A stretch of DNA of 64,000 nt from Candidatus Binataceae bacterium (GTDB taxonomy: Bacteria; Desulfobacterota; Binatia; Binatales; Binataceae), in the NCBI GenBank assembly GCA_035650475.1, contig DASRHP010000012.1, positions 546,059 to 610,058 on the forward strand. Reading direction: 5' to 3'. This document shows positions 51,530 to 59,924 of the stretch, piece after piece (the first letter of the stretch is position 1; every line of letters starts with the position of its first letter). The translations under genes were made by a program, and so were the position numbers. Below the pieces are notes generated by a model that worked only from the letters and a program-made list of their open reading frames with translations, searched no databases and was not told the DNA's origin.

Positions 51530-51679
51530 GCGGCGTATGTGCGCCGTTCAACCCGAAAGACGCGCCTCGGCGTTTGACCGAGCCGCCCGCGCGGCGCTAG
51601 CGAGGCAGAAAAACACGCGGAACGCGAACTGCCGACTCGCCCGCTCGCGTCCCGCGCCTTCCCGCCGGCCGCCGGCTAC

Positions 51680-51720
51680 GCGCGCGCCTGAAGGTCGCGC
51701 CGTGACCTTCAGGCGCGCGC
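51680..51720 (-). terminator. 17-bp perfect inverted repeat after the radical SAM gene
   Basis: 51680-51696 and 51704-51720 are perfect complements of 17 bases with a 7-base loop, centred on GAAGGTC...GACCTTC. On the minus strand it starts 10 bases after the radical SAM stop codon. There is no T tract, so it is either a non-canonical terminator or a 3'-end stabilising hairpin. Confidence 0.55.
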
Positions 51721-51730
51721 CGCGCGCGGC

Positions 51731-53056
51731 TCAGTAGTAGTCCACCGGGTCGATCTGGCGCTTGGCGCCGTACCAGAACAGCATGTTCTCGGTCAGCCCC
51801 TGCCAGGTGAACTTGCCCGGCGGCATCAGCAGCCGCTTGAACATCGACTTGAACGAGTAGAACTCCTTGGTGCAGCGCCAGACCCCTTCCTCGACCTGCT
51901 GCGGCGAGAGCTTGTTGGGCACGAACATGCAACGGAAGTTGTTGGTGTACATGTCGGCGTCGGGGATGATGACGCGGCCTTCCTGTTCCAGCTTCTCGCG
52001 CATCGGGGTGCCCTTGCGCGGAGTGACGGTGTTGAAGAAGGCCTCTGGCGCCTTGACCTCGTGGAGGAAACGCAGGGTGTCGTCGAAGATGCCCGGATGG
52101 TCCTCCTCGAGGCCGAAGAGGAAGTTGAGCGAGTAGTAAATGCCGTAGTGCTCGAGCCGCTTGAGCAGCTTCTTATACTCCTTGACGTGGTTCTGAATCT
52201 TGCTCATCGAGAGCAGGCTGTCCTGGCTTATCGATTCGACTCCGATGTTGACGTGGAACACGCCCGCCTTGGCCGCCAGCTCGAGCAGCTCCTCGTCGTG
52301 GTTGGAGTTGATCGTCCACAGACAGGAGAAGCGGATGTTGAGCGGGATGAGCGCGCGGAAGAGCTCGCGCGCGAACTTATGCTTGCCGGTGATCTGGTCG
52401 TCGATGAACTGGAAGCGGCGAAAGCCGGTGACATTGATGACCTGTTTGATCTCCTCGACGATGTCGCCGACCGGGCGGGTGCGGTAGCTGCCGCTGTAGA
52501 AGACCGGAATCTCGCAAAACGAGCAGCGATAAGGGCATCCGCGGCTCGCCTGCACCGGCACCGCCTTGAACAGGTAGCGGTTGAGCTTGAGCAGCTCGTG
52601 GCGCGGGCGCGGCAACCCCTTGAGGTCGTGCAGCTTATCGGCCTTGTAAACCTGCTTGAGCTTGCCGTCCTGCCAGTCGCGCAACAGCGGCTCCCACACC
52701 AGGTCGGCTTCGCCTTGGACTACGGCGTCGGCGTGTTTGAGCGCCTCCTCGGTCTGGAGGGTGGCATGGAAGCCGCCCATCACGACCGGGACGCCGCGTT
52801 TGCGAAACTCGTCGCCGAGCTGGTAGGCGCGCAGCGAGGCGCCGATGGTGGTGGTCATCCCTACCAGGTCCCATCCGGCGTCGAAGTCGAGGTCCTCCAG
52901 CCGCTCGTCGCACAGGGTTACATCGAAATCGGGCGGCGTCAGCCCCGCCATCAGCGGAATCATCAGCCCCATGATCAACCGCCAGCGCGTCTTGTGCGGA
53001 GTGCCGTCGAGATGGATCGTGGTCGGCTGGATCAGCAGAATACGCGGTTTTTTCAC
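51731..53056 (-). CDS. B12-binding domain radical SAM protein
   Basis: A 441-residue protein. The N-terminal ~140 residues are a cobalamin-binding-like domain (ILLIQPTTIHLDGTP, CDERLEDLDFD, VVMGGFHATL) without the DxHxxG motif, as usual for this class. The radical SAM core has SRGCPYRCSFCEIP with Cx3Cx2C, and a C-terminal ~130-residue domain follows (TPRKGTPMREKLEQEGR...FVPNKLSPQQVEEG). Members include methylases and BchE-like enzymes; this one is not assignable. It starts 20 bp after the CDP-alcohol phosphatidyltransferase gene and is likely cotranscribed, so it may modify the same lipid or headgroup. Confidence 0.88.
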   Translation of the reverse strand: MKKPRILLIQPTTIHLDGTPHKTRWRLIMGLMIPLMAGLTPPDFDVTLCDERLEDLDFDAGWDLVGMTTTIGASLRAYQLGDEFRKRGVPVVMGGFHATLQTEEALKHADAVVQGEADLVWEPLLRDWQDGKLKQVYKADKLHDLKGLPRPRHELLKLNRYLFKAVPVQASRGCPYRCSFCEIPVFYSGSYRTRPVGDIVEEIKQVINVTGFRRFQFIDDQITGKHKFARELFRALIPLNIRFSCLWTINSNHDEELLELAAKAGVFHVNIGVESISQDSLLSMSKIQNHVKEYKKLLKRLEHYGIYYSLNFLFGLEEDHPGIFDDTLRFLHEVKAPEAFFNTVTPRKGTPMREKLEQEGRVIIPDADMYTNNFRCMFVPNKLSPQQVEEGVWRCTKEFYSFKSMFKRLLMPPGKFTWQGLTENMLFWYGAKRQIDPVDYY

Positions 53057-53076
53057 GCTTCCTCCGTAGCCGCCGT

Positions 53077-54240
53077 TCAGGCCGGCTTCCCCTCAAACCC
53101 GCTTCGTCCCCATCGGCGGGTCGTCAACCGCCACAGGACGAACGTAAAGACGTAAGTGCCGAACGCGGCGCCCCAGACGAAGAGATACAGACGGTCGAAC
53201 AGAGCCAGTACGACCAGCAAATAGGCGAAGTCGCGCCCGGTAATTTGCTCGACCCGCGCGATCCAGTGCTCAGCCTCGGCGCCGCTGACCTGTGTGGCGC
53301 GCCATACCGCGACCGCTGTCAGCGCAAACCCCAGCAACAGGATGACCAGGAGATACAGGTAAGCCCGGCTGCCGCTGGCTCGATAGCATCCCGCGACCAG
53401 TCCACTGAACACTGCGACGTGCACGATGTTGTCGGTCACGATGTCGAGCCACGCGCCAAAGCGCGTCTCTGCCATCTTAAGCCGTGCCAGCTCGCCATCC
53501 ACCCCGTCGAAGGTCGTCGAAATCAGGAACAGTACTGCGGCGGCTACGTGGGTCCCGTAGCTGGTTACAGCGAACAGCCACGCGCTGAGCAGACCGAGCA
53601 TGCTATTGGCGAGCGTCACCTGGTTGGGTGTGATTGCGGTGTGCGCCAGCCGATAGCTGATCCGCCAGGAGAGCCGGCGGTCCAGCCAGCGCGCCATCGG
53701 TGCGTCCTTGGCCGCGGTTTCATGGCGCAGAGCGCGCGCCAGCCGCAGTTCGGCCTCGTGCAGGTCCTCCGGCCGTCCGTCCAGCGCGAAAGGCAGTTGA
53801 TTGCTGGTGGGTATCTGCGAGGCCGGGGCGGTGCCGACGCTGATAAGCTGCGCCAACGGGCCGGCAGCGACGCTTCCGCGCTGACCCACGTCGGCGCTGG
53901 CCAGCGCGACAACCCGACCGGGGCGGGCGGCCTGATGGTCGAAGACCGCCCGCAACTGCGAGGCCGGCATTACCAGGTTCCCCCGCATTGCCACACAGGG
54001 CGCGTCGGCCGGCAGCTCCTCGAGCACTTGGGCGAAGGAGCCGACGAAGCGTACTGCGGGGCTGTCGCGAAATGAGCCTAACGAGTCGCGGAGCGAGGGA
54101 CGCTCGGCTTCGGGGGCGCCGATGAAGAATCGCTTCACACCGGCGCGTTGACACATAAGTAGCAGCCGTTCGAGCAGGGGTCGCCCGAAGATCAGATTCC
54201 CGCTCCGGCTGGGGACGTCGATTAGTGCGGTCTCAATCAA
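53077..54240 (-). CDS. CDP-alcohol phosphatidyltransferase with degenerate nucleotidyltransferase-like N-domain
   Basis: A 387-residue fusion. The N-terminal ~190 residues resemble a sugar-phosphate nucleotidyltransferase ([25 protein letters not shown]) but lack the GxGxR loop and the substrate Lys. The C-terminal domain has six or so helices and the complete CDP-OH motif, DxxDGx2ARx8Gx3Dx3D, so the transferase half should work. The layout resembles archaeal bifunctional inositol-phosphate cytidylyltransferase/DIPP synthase. TTG at 54240 is the start, with AAAGG placed 6 bases upstream inside a hairpin. It is divergent from the HAD/nucleotidyltransferase operon, which encodes an intact nucleotidyltransferase that could supply the missing activity. 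Confidence 0.85.
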   Translation of the reverse strand: MIETALIDVPSRSGNLIFGRPLLERLLLMCQRAGVKRFFIGAPEAERPSLRDSLGSFRDSPAVRFVGSFAQVLEELPADAPCVAMRGNLVMPASQLRAVFDHQAARPGRVVALASADVGQRGSVAAGPLAQLISVGTAPASQIPTSNQLPFALDGRPEDLHEAELRLARALRHETAAKDAPMARWLDRRLSWRISYRLAHTAITPNQVTLANSMLGLLSAWLFAVTSYGTHVAAAVLFLISTTFDGVDGELARLKMAETRFGAWLDIVTDNIVHVAVFSGLVAGCYRASGSRAYLYLLVILLLGFALTAVAVWRATQVSGAEAEHWIARVEQITGRDFAYLLVVLALFDRLYLFVWGAAFGTYVFTFVLWRLTTRRWGRSGFEGKPA

Positions 54241-54242
54241 AG

Positions 54243-54267
54243 AAAACCTTTATTGAACAAAGGTTTT
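54243..54267 (-). promoter_or_regulatory. AT-rich palindrome sequestering the ribosome binding site
   Basis: AAAACCTTT (54243-54251) and AAAGGTTTT (54259-54267) are perfect 9-bp complements with a 7-base spacer. On the minus strand the downstream arm holds AAAGG, the only ribosome binding site for the TTG start at 54240. In RNA the stem would pair the site with CCTTT; as DNA it could be an operator serving both divergent units. It is sharply AT-rich against its surroundings. Confidence 0.55.
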
Positions 54268-54420
54268 TAGAACAATCGCGGCCTCGAGTCAACGCGCTGA
54301 CCGTGCGGTTTGTCACATCCGACATTCCTGCGCCGGTAACCTGTGCGCAACCGAAGCGTCTGCTTATTCTTCAAGCGAAAATTTGTAGAGGCGCGATGGA
54401 TGGGCTGCTAAGCTTGCTGG

Positions 54421-55194
54421 GTGACCAGTCCGACCCGGGGTTTGCTGTTCGACTTCGGCGGCACGCTCGACCATCCGCATCACTGGCTGGACCGATTCCT
54501 GCGCCACTATCGTCAGGCGGGGATCGAGCTGAGTCGGGCCGACCTCGACGCGGCCTATGCGCACGCCACTCGCACGGCCTACGCCGCCGACGCCCCTCTG
54601 CACCGGCGTGGCCTGCACGAGCTACTGCGTTTTCTGGTCGCCCATCAGTTTGACCATCTCCGCAGCCAAGGTCCGGCCGAGGTGCGCGAGCGCTTGCTCA
54701 GCCTCAACCAGCGGAGCGATCGCGTCGCCGAGCGCATTGCGGCCGACTTCGCCGAAGAGTCGGCGCACGGGCTGGCGCGCAGCCGCGACCTGATGCGTGA
54801 GCTATCGCGCGAATTCAAGCTGGGGGTTGTATCGAACTTCTACGGCAACCTCGAGGTGATCCTGGTCGAAGCCGGCATCCGCGAGCTTATCCAGGTGGCG
54901 ATCGATTCCAAGCATCTGGGGATTTTCAAACCCGACGAGCGGATTTTTGTCGCCGCGCTCAAGGCACTTGATCTGCCGCACAACCGCGTCGCGGTGGTAG
55001 GAGATTCGCTGCACAAGGATTGTGCGCCGGCCCGCAAGCTGGGCATGCACGCGATCTGGCTGCGAGCCGGCCGCACTGCGCATGCGGGCGCCACCCACGA
55101 GCGCGAGGCCGCGGCGATCGCGCATCAGACGATCGATTCGCTCGAAGACTTGAAGGATCTCAAATGGGAGACGGCGGAGTCAGCGGCGCAATAA
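54421..55194 (+). CDS. HAD-superfamily hydrolase
   Basis: A 257-residue HAD phosphatase-like protein. Motif I is LLFDFGGTLD, where Gly takes the place of the second Asp of DxDxT. Motif II is in LGVVSNFYGN, motif III is the Lys in HLGIFKPDERIF, and motif IV is VVGDSLHKDC. A helical cap lies at residues ~15-110. The likely substrate is a small phosphorylated molecule from the neighbouring pathway. It starts with GTG at 54421. Its C-terminus overlaps the nucleotidyltransferase start by 31 bp, indicating translational coupling. It is the first gene of a five-gene plus-strand run. Confidence 0.85.
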   Translation: MTSPTRGLLFDFGGTLDHPHHWLDRFLRHYRQAGIELSRADLDAAYAHATRTAYAADAPLHRRGLHELLRFLVAHQFDHLRSQGPAEVRERLLSLNQRSDRVAERIAADFAEESAHGLARSRDLMRELSREFKLGVVSNFYGNLEVILVEAGIRELIQVAIDSKHLGIFKPDERIFVAALKALDLPHNRVAVVGDSLHKDCAPARKLGMHAIWLRAGRTAHAGATHEREAAAIAHQTIDSLEDLKDLKWETAESAAQ

Positions 55195-55904
55195 TTGCCG
55201 CCGGCCGCGGCGAACGCCTGCGCGCGGCGGTGGGAGACATTCCCAAGCCGCTGGTCGAGCTGGGTGGCGAGGCGATGCTCGTGCGGCAGGCACGGATGTT
55301 GCGCCATGCGGGCGCAGCGAGCGTAGTGGCGCTGGTCAATTCCGAGACCGCGCGCCTGCTCGAGGCGCGTCGGCTCCAATTGCCGGATTGGCTGCGGCTG
55401 CGCGTGCGCGACACGGCGAGTTCGATGGAATCGTTGTTTGCGCTCAGCGACGACCTGCAAGCCGCCTCGCACTTCGTGCTCGCCACGGTTGACTCGGTTG
55501 CGGCGCCGGGCGAACTTAGATCTTTCACAAACCGGGCCGCCGAGCTCAGTGCCCCGCGCGGGGGACGGTTCGACGGAGCGCTGGCGGTCGTGCGATGGCG
55601 CGGCGACCGGCGTCCGCTATTTGCTGCGGTCGGCTCGGACGGCGCGATCACTGCGCTCGGCGAGTTCCAGAGCGCGATGGTTACGGCGGGGTTTTACTGG
55701 CTGCCGGGTACGATTTTCGACCTCGCGCCGCGAGCGCGCGCGGCGGGCCTGGATGCGATGCGGCGGCTTTTGGGAATGGCGGTGGAGAGCGGGATGCGAT
55801 TGGCGGCGATCGAGCTTTCAGGCGCGATCGACGTTGATGAATCGGCCGACCTCGCGGCGGCCCGCGCGCTGGTTGGTGCGGCGCCGGGTGCGGAGCGTGA
55901 ATGA
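55164..55904 (+). CDS. NTP transferase (sugar/polyol-phosphate nucleotidyltransferase)
   Basis: A 246-residue Rossmann-like nucleotidyltransferase. IIAAGRGERLRAAVG-IPKPLVELGGEAML carries GxGxR and the Lys of PKPL, both needed to activate a phosphorylated substrate with CTP or another NTP. FVLATVDSV holds the metal Asp position. GAIDVDESADLAAARAL is a usual C-terminal stretch. It is the likely supplier of an activated alcohol for the divergent CDP-alcohol phosphatidyltransferase; this link is inference. GAAGGA sits 7 bases before the ATG. Its stop overlaps the ATP-grasp start (ATGA). Confidence 0.86.
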   Translation: MGDGGVSGAIIAAGRGERLRAAVGDIPKPLVELGGEAMLVRQARMLRHAGAASVVALVNSETARLLEARRLQLPDWLRLRVRDTASSMESLFALSDDLQAASHFVLATVDSVAAPGELRSFTNRAAELSAPRGGRFDGALAVVRWRGDRRPLFAAVGSDGAITALGEFQSAMVTAGFYWLPGTIFDLAPRARAAGLDAMRRLLGMAVESGMRLAAIELSGAIDVDESADLAAARALVGAAPGAERE

Positions 55905-56743
55905 CGATGCGTGCGCTGGGAATCTATCGTGAGGCGGAATTTTCCCCGGGCAAGGTCGAGGCCGACGCGGCGATCCTCGACAGCGCGCTCGGCGCGCTGC
56001 GCGAGAACGGCTTCGAGGTCGGCGCGATCAGCGCCGCGCAGTTTGTGGAACGGACCCCGCCAGCCGCCGACGTCGTGCTTGCGATGTGCCAGGGTGAACG
56101 TGCGCTGGCCCGCCTGGCCGCCCTTGAACGCCAGGGCGCGCTTGCGATCAATTCCGCGCTCGCCATCCGCAACTGCTACCGCGACCTGCTCTATGCCGGA
56201 TTGAGCCATGCCGGCGTGCCGGCGCCCTCGGGTGCTCTGGTGCGCACCGACGCGCGCCCGCCCGACCTGATGCCGCTCGGCGTGCTTGATGTTGATGCTC
56301 CGATGTACGTCAAGCGCGGCGACCTCCATGCGCTTGCCTCCGACGACGTGCAACGGGTAGAAAGCCGGAGCGCGCTGCGCACGGCGCTGGCCGGGTTTGC
56401 GCGCCGCGGCGTGGGGCTGGCCTACGTGCAGCAGGCGGTCGAGGGCAGGGTGGTCAAGTTTTACGGCGTAAGCGGCGGCGAGTATTTCGCGGCCCTACCC
56501 GAAACCGGCGAGCTGTCGGATCGGACAAGCCTCGCGCTGGCGCAGAGCGCGGCCGCGGGCGCCGCCGCGCTCGGCCTGGAGGCGTGGGGTGGCGACGCGA
56601 TAATCGACGGCGAGCGCATCATGATTGTGGATTTCAACGACTGGCCCAGCTTCAGCAGGGTGCGCCAGGCCGCCGCGCGCGCGATCGCGCGCCGATGTGT
56701 GGCGCTTTTGCGCCGGGCGCGTCAGCCGCGCCAGGACGTCTGA
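55901..56743 (+). CDS. ATP-grasp domain protein
   Basis: A 280-residue protein with a RimK/glutathione-synthase-like ATP-grasp fold. MYVKRGDLHA and YVQQAVEGRVVKFYGVSG are the nucleotide-binding strands and lid; GGDAIIDGERIMIVDFNDWPSFS holds the metal ligands (Asp, Asn). Such enzymes join a carboxylate, activated as acyl phosphate, to an amine or thiol, or phosphorylate a polyol. The substrate is unknown. ATGA overlap with the nucleotidyltransferase and a 58-bp gap to the aminotransferase place it inside the pathway. Confidence 0.78.
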   Translation: MTMRALGIYREAEFSPGKVEADAAILDSALGALRENGFEVGAISAAQFVERTPPAADVVLAMCQGERALARLAALERQGALAINSALAIRNCYRDLLYAGLSHAGVPAPSGALVRTDARPPDLMPLGVLDVDAPMYVKRGDLHALASDDVQRVESRSALRTALAGFARRGVGLAYVQQAVEGRVVKFYGVSGGEYFAALPETGELSDRTSLALAQSAAAGAAALGLEAWGGDAIIDGERIMIVDFNDWPSFSRVRQAAARAIARRCVALLRRARQPRQDV

Positions 56744-56801
56744 ACGGGCGGCGCGCAGATTGGCGCCGCATTGCCCGAGGGGAGCTCAAGCAGAACAGCG
56801 G

Positions 56802-58289
56802 ATGAGCACATCGCATACGCCGAGGCCCATTACCACCGCATCCCAGAGCCCGGCCGCATCTGATGCAGTCCCGGCCGCCAATGGCCGGCGGACCGACGGA
56901 CGTCAGGCTGCAGAAGCGTCCAACGGACGCACGCTGGCCGCGGCGCTGCCGAAGATCGTCACCGAAATTCCGGGCGCGCGCTCGCGGGCATTATTCGAGA
57001 CCGAGCAGCGCCATATCGCGCCCGGCCGCCAGCGTATCTCCCAGCTCGCGGGTGTCGCTTTCGACCACGGCGCAGGCGCCACGCTGACCGACGTCGATGG
57101 CAATGTTTACCTCGACTTCTTCGCAGGTGTGGCGGTCGCCAGCCTCGGCCATGCGCATCCCGCGCTCGCCGACGCGCTCGCGCGTCAAGCCTCGCGCCTG
57201 ATCGTCGGAACGTTCGCCACGCCCGAGCGCGCCGAGGCGTTCCGGGCGCTGGGCGAAGCCGCGCCCGGCAAACTCAAGCGCGCGCATCTCTATAGCGGCG
57301 GCGCGGAGGCGGTTGAAGCGGCGCTGCGTCTTGCGCGCTCGGCCACCAAGCGGCACGAGGTGCTCGGCTTCTGGGGTGGTTTTCACGGCAAGACCGCGGG
57401 CGTGATGGGGCTTATCGGCGACGAGTCCAAGCAGGGTTACGGTCCGCTCGCCGGGGGCCAATACCTGGTCCCGTACGCCGACTGCTATCGATGCCCGTTC
57501 AAGATGGAATACCCGGGCTGCGGGCTGTACTGCGTCGATTTCGCGCGCGAGCAGCTCAAGCGCAGTTCGGCGGGCGCGCTCGCCGCGGTGGTAGCCGAGC
57601 CGATGCAAGGAACGGCGGGCAACGTGATACCCCCCGACGACTACTTGCCCGCGCTCAAGGAGCTCGCGCGCGAGCATCGAGCGCTGCTGATCGCTGATGA
57701 AATGATCACCGGCTTCGGCCGCACCGGGAAGATGTGGGGCGTCGAGCACAGCGGGGTCCAGCCCGACGTCATGACGATCGGCAAGGGGATGGGCTCGGGC
57801 TTTCCGGTTGCGGGCGTGCTGCTGAGCGACGAACTCGGCAAAAGCGAGCCGTTCGGCAAACCGAGCGCGTCGTCGTCAAGCTACGGTGGCAATCCGCTGG
57901 CGGCGGTGGCGGTGGCCCAGACGCTGCGCACGATTCAAAACGAGCGGCTGGTCGAAAACTCCGCCACGGTCGGGGCCTTCCTGCTCGAACGTTTGATGCG
58001 GCTCAAGGAGAAGTACGAATTCGTCGGTGACGTGCGCGGCAAGGGCCTGATGATCGGCATCGATCTGGTCCGCGACCGCAAGACCAGAGAAATGCTCGGG
58101 CGCTCGGTCACCGAGATGATCTTCAAGGAAGCGCTCAGGCGCGGGCTTCTGGTGATGGGCTACTTCCCGCGCATGCGGATCAATCCGCCGCTGGTGATCA
58201 CGCGCGAGCAGGCCGAAGCCGGCGCCGAAATCCTTGACGAAGTCTTCGCCCACGTCCGCGACCATGTGGACTGGCGCTCTGCTCCGTAA
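56802..58289 (+). CDS. Class III aminotransferase
   Basis: A 495-residue fold-type I PLP aminotransferase. LTDVDGNVYLDFFAGVAVASLGHAHP, FWGGFHGKTAGVMGL, VVAEPMQGTAGN, LLIADEMITGFGRTGKMWG and TIGKGMGSGFPVAG, with the PLP Lys, are in the usual order. A Cys-rich loop, CYRCPFKMEYPGCGLYC, occurs in a subset of the class. The N-terminal ~50 residues are low-complexity. It would add an amino group to an aldehyde or ketone of the pathway intermediate, or act as a 4-aminobutyrate-like transaminase. The ATG at 56802 has a distant GAGGGGAG. Confidence 0.88.
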   Translation: MSTSHTPRPITTASQSPAASDAVPAANGRRTDGRQAAEASNGRTLAAALPKIVTEIPGARSRALFETEQRHIAPGRQRISQLAGVAFDHGAGATLTDVDGNVYLDFFAGVAVASLGHAHPALADALARQASRLIVGTFATPERAEAFRALGEAAPGKLKRAHLYSGGAEAVEAALRLARSATKRHEVLGFWGGFHGKTAGVMGLIGDESKQGYGPLAGGQYLVPYADCYRCPFKMEYPGCGLYCVDFAREQLKRSSAGALAAVVAEPMQGTAGNVIPPDDYLPALKELAREHRALLIADEMITGFGRTGKMWGVEHSGVQPDVMTIGKGMGSGFPVAGVLLSDELGKSEPFGKPSASSSSYGGNPLAAVAVAQTLRTIQNERLVENSATVGAFLLERLMRLKEKYEFVGDVRGKGLMIGIDLVRDRKTREMLGRSVTEMIFKEALRRGLLVMGYFPRMRINPPLVITREQAEAGAEILDEVFAHVRDHVDWRSAP

Positions 58290-58301
58290 CGGGTTTCCAC
58301 G

Positions 58302-58778
58302 ATGGCGCAGGATGCCGGAAACCGTGCGCTGTTTTGCGACCTCGCGGGGACGCTCGTCGCGATGGACGAGACGCGCCAGCTCCCGCTCGGCCGCGACGGC
58401 AGGATCGTAGTCGAGCTCCTGCCCGGGGTGGCCGAGAAGCTCGCGCCAATTCGCGATCATCTGATCTTCGTCGTCACCAATCAGGCCGGGATTGCGCGCG
58501 GCCGGCTCTCTGCGGAGCAGGTCGAGGCCGCGCTCGCCGAGCTTGACGACAAGCTGGGCGGGATACTGAGCGGCTGGCAGATCTGCCCGCACGACGATTC
58601 GGCTGGATGCGCCTGCCGCAAGCCCAAGGGCGGAATGCTGACCGAGCTGGGTGCGACCTTCGGCGTCGATATGGCGGCTTCGACGATGGTTGGCGACCAG
58701 GAGATCGATGCGCAGGCGGGGCGTGCAGCGGGCGTCGGCCACTTCGTATGGGCGCGCGAATTCTTCGGCTGGAAGTAG
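58302..58778 (+). CDS. HAD-IIIA phosphatase, GmhB/histidinol-phosphatase-like
   Basis: A 158-residue HAD-IIIA protein. Motif I is LFCDLAGTLVAM, with Ala where DxDxT normally has the second Asp; Ala at that place is also found in phosphonoacetaldehyde hydrolase. VVTNQAGIARG is motif II, and CPHDDSAGCACRKPKGGM has the CxH...CxC zinc loop and Lys of GmhB-type heptose bisphosphatases. MVGDQEIDAQAG is motif IV. The loss of the general acid may alter activity. It starts 12 bp after the aminotransferase and closes the run. Confidence 0.83.
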   Translation: MAQDAGNRALFCDLAGTLVAMDETRQLPLGRDGRIVVELLPGVAEKLAPIRDHLIFVVTNQAGIARGRLSAEQVEAALAELDDKLGGILSGWQICPHDDSAGCACRKPKGGMLTELGATFGVDMAASTMVGDQEIDAQAGRAAGVGHFVWAREFFGWK

Positions 58779-58924
58779 GCTCTCGTTTTTCCTCACCGTT
58801 TCGAAGGCCGGGATGGCGTGGGGGTGTTATCGCCTTTCGCGCGGCTGGAAATCATCGGCGCTTTTTGCGACAACTCGCCTTGGGCGAGTGAGCATCCGCA
58901 CAGCCCATCCCGGAGGTGGACCGC

Positions 58925-59782
58925 ATGAAGATCGGGTTACTGATGCCGTTTACCGAGGACACCGCCAACCCGGCGGACTTCTGCCGCGCCGCCGAGGATC
59001 TGGGTTACGAATCGATGTGGGTGCCGGAGCATCCGGTGCTCCCTTCCAACCCCAAGACGCCATTTCCGCAGGGCGGGCCGATTCCGCCGGTCTATTCGCA
59101 CATGGGCGATCAGTTCGTCGCGCTCGGGATGGCGGCGGCGGCGACCCGAAAGCTCAAGCTCGCAACCGGCATCTGCCTGGTGCCGGAGCACAACCCGCTG
59201 ATCCTGGCCAAGCAGATCGGCAGCCTCGATCATTTCTCCGGCGGGCGCTTCATCTTCGGCATCGGCGCCGGATGGCTGCGCGAGGAGGCCGAGCTGCTCG
59301 GCGCCGATTTTCCGCGCCGATGGACACAGAGCGCCGAGTACGTCGGCGCGATGCGCGCGCTGTGGAGTAAGGGCGAGGCGTCGTTCGAGGGCAAATACAT
59401 CAAGTTTCCGCCGGTGCGCTGCTATCCGCAGCCGGCGCAGCCCGGCGGTCCGCCGGTCCTGCTAGGCAGCCGCGACAAGAACGCGCTCAAGCGGGTCGCC
59501 CGATGGGGCGACGGATGGTGCCCGATCCGGGTCACGGTTGACGATCTGAAAAAGGCGCTCCCCGAGCTGCGCGAGGAATGCGAGAAAGTCGGGCGCGACT
59601 ACTCCAGGCTCGACATCACGGTGATGGGCGCACTGGGAAACGAACGCGCCAAGGTTCAGGACGAGCTGGGCAGGTACGCCGCGCTCGGCGTGGGCCGCTT
59701 TGTGATCGCGCTGGTTGCCGGCGCGCTCGGCCCCTCGCAGTACCAATCCGAGCTCGAACGGCTGGCGAAGATTTACGTCTGA
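58925..59782 (+). CDS. LLM-class (F420-type) oxidoreductase
   Basis: A 285-residue TIM-barrel flavin/F420 oxidoreductase of the luciferase-like class. MKIGLLMPFTEDT, LATGICLVPEHNPLILAKQIGSLDHFSGGRFIFGIGAGW and ADFPRRW are typical. The GxGxGW loop and the LGA segment bind the cofactor; F420 or FMN cannot be told apart from sequence alone. GGAGGTGG at 58911-58918 supports the ATG at 58925. A paralogue is at 61385-62236. The substrate is unknown. Confidence 0.87.
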   Translation: MKIGLLMPFTEDTANPADFCRAAEDLGYESMWVPEHPVLPSNPKTPFPQGGPIPPVYSHMGDQFVALGMAAAATRKLKLATGICLVPEHNPLILAKQIGSLDHFSGGRFIFGIGAGWLREEAELLGADFPRRWTQSAEYVGAMRALWSKGEASFEGKYIKFPPVRCYPQPAQPGGPPVLLGSRDKNALKRVARWGDGWCPIRVTVDDLKKALPELREECEKVGRDYSRLDITVMGALGNERAKVQDELGRYAALGVGRFVIALVAGALGPSQYQSELERLAKIYV

Positions 59783-59924
59783 GCGGTTTCCGGCCCTCGG
59801 AGGGAAAAGACTACGGGGGAGTCGCTCGGCCCCTGGCTTGACCTCGGCCCAGGAACAAAAGCACCACGGCACTGCGTCAGGCAGGCTTGGATTGCTTCAG
59901 CGGGCGGCCGAGGATGTTGCTGCG

